Source of the DNA: Actinomycetota bacterium
GTDB lineage: Bacteria > Actinomycetota > Actinomycetes > Nanopelagicales > Nanopelagicaceae
Reading direction: 5' to 3'
Assembly (NCBI GenBank): GCA_947372965.1
Contig: CANBVR010000012.1
Coordinates: 1 to 35,406 of the forward strand
DNA length: 35,406 nucleotides
Below the pieces are notes generated by a model. That model had not been told where the DNA came from. It worked only from the letters and a program-made list of their open reading frames with translations, and searched no databases. Numbering within the stretch: the first letter of the stretch is position 1; the number at the start of each line of letters is the position of its first letter. The position numbers and the translations under genes were made by a program. Below are positions 35,133 to 35,406 of the stretch, piece by piece.

Positions 35133-35406
35133 ATGAAGATCGCAATAGTTACTGGGGGAGCCAAGGGAATTGGTTTTGGAAGTACCAAACGTTTGCTGGA
35201 TGATGGCGCCACAGTAGTCATGTTTGATTTAGATGAGGCTGGACTAGATGCTGCAAAGAAGGAATTAGCCTCGTTTGGTGATCGAATCTCAGGTATAAAA
35301 GTTGATATCTCGAGCGATTCGCAGGTAAAGGCAGCAGTAAATACTGTGGGCGAAAAGTACGGCCAGATCGATTACCTAGTTAATTGTGCTGGAATTCAGA
35401 CTTATG
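35133..35406 (+). CDS. SDR family NAD(P)-dependent oxidoreductase (5' part, runs off the window)
   Basis: The first 91 codons of a classical short-chain dehydrogenase. The Rossmann glycine motif TGGAKGIG is at residues 7-14. An acidic residue ends the second strand (VVMFDLDEAG), which favours NAD over NADP. The VDIS adenine-pocket motif and the NCAG stabilising motif are present. The catalytic Ser-Tyr-Lys residues lie beyond the window end. It begins three bases after the lldD stop with an AGGAG SD, so it is likely co-expressed with the lactate dehydrogenase. The substrate is unknown; a 2-hydroxy acid, sugar or alcohol linked to lactate metabolism would fit the context. Confidence 0.88.
   Translation, partial: MKIAIVTGGAKGIGFGSTKRLLDDGATVVMFDLDEAGLDAAKKELASFGDRISGIKVDISSDSQVKAAVNTVGEKYGQIDYLVNCAGIQTY

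Noticed and set aside
1-35406. Mobile elements, CRISPR, toxin-antitoxin, phage or defence genes, tRNA genes
   Set aside because: I looked on both strands and saw no transposase, integrase, direct-repeat array or cloverleaf-like sequence. Every stretch is accounted for by conserved core genes and gaps of at most about 75 bases.

Overview
The window is a gene-dense stretch of an actinobacterial chromosome. No intergenic gap exceeds about 75 bases, and I see no mobile elements, rRNA or tRNA genes, or CRISPR arrays. Base composition is clearly AT-leaning for an actinobacterium (by eye mid-40s % GC, not counted). Gene order (helicase-associated gene near XPB, TlpA-CcdA-ResB-CcsB, menaquinone genes, nuoA-N, long-chain polyprenyl diphosphate synthase), many 1-8 base start/stop overlaps, and SD-less starts together suggest a streamlined actinobacterium, for example the freshwater acI / Nanopelagicales type. 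That assignment is inference.

Layout: (1) 1-4104, minus strand: start of an XPB-type helicase, an M20 metallopeptidase, an XPB-associated helicase-domain/WYL-like protein and a HAD-IB phosphatase. (2) 4150-8394, plus: histidine-phosphatase-like protein, then the System II cytochrome c maturation set (TlpA-like lipoprotein, CcdA, ResB, CcsB). (3) 8399-16466: menaquinone biosynthesis in several short units: menE-menA-small membrane protein (minus), menB-menC-menD (plus), bioY-menF (minus), menG (plus). (4) 16524-31503, plus: an uninterrupted 14-gene nuoA-N complex I operon, followed by a polyprenyl diphosphate synthase. (5) 32461-33852, minus: yajQ and rarD. (6) 33909 to the end, plus: lldD (FMN L-lactate dehydrogenase) and the start of an SDR oxidoreductase.

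How it works together: most of the window encodes one respiratory module. Complex I and the lactate dehydrogenase feed electrons to menaquinone. The men genes build the quinone head, MenA attaches the tail supplied by a polyprenyl diphosphate synthase, and MenG methylates it. The Ccs/Res proteins mature c-type cytochromes further down the chain. menH, menI and a MenJ-type reductase are not in the window.

I found no unknown gene system. The most interesting unlisted signal is regulatory. Many starts have no Shine-Dalgarno but carry a -10-like hexamer exactly six bases before the start codon, as expected of leaderless mRNAs. At several gene junctions that hexamer contains the TAA stop codon of the preceding gene.
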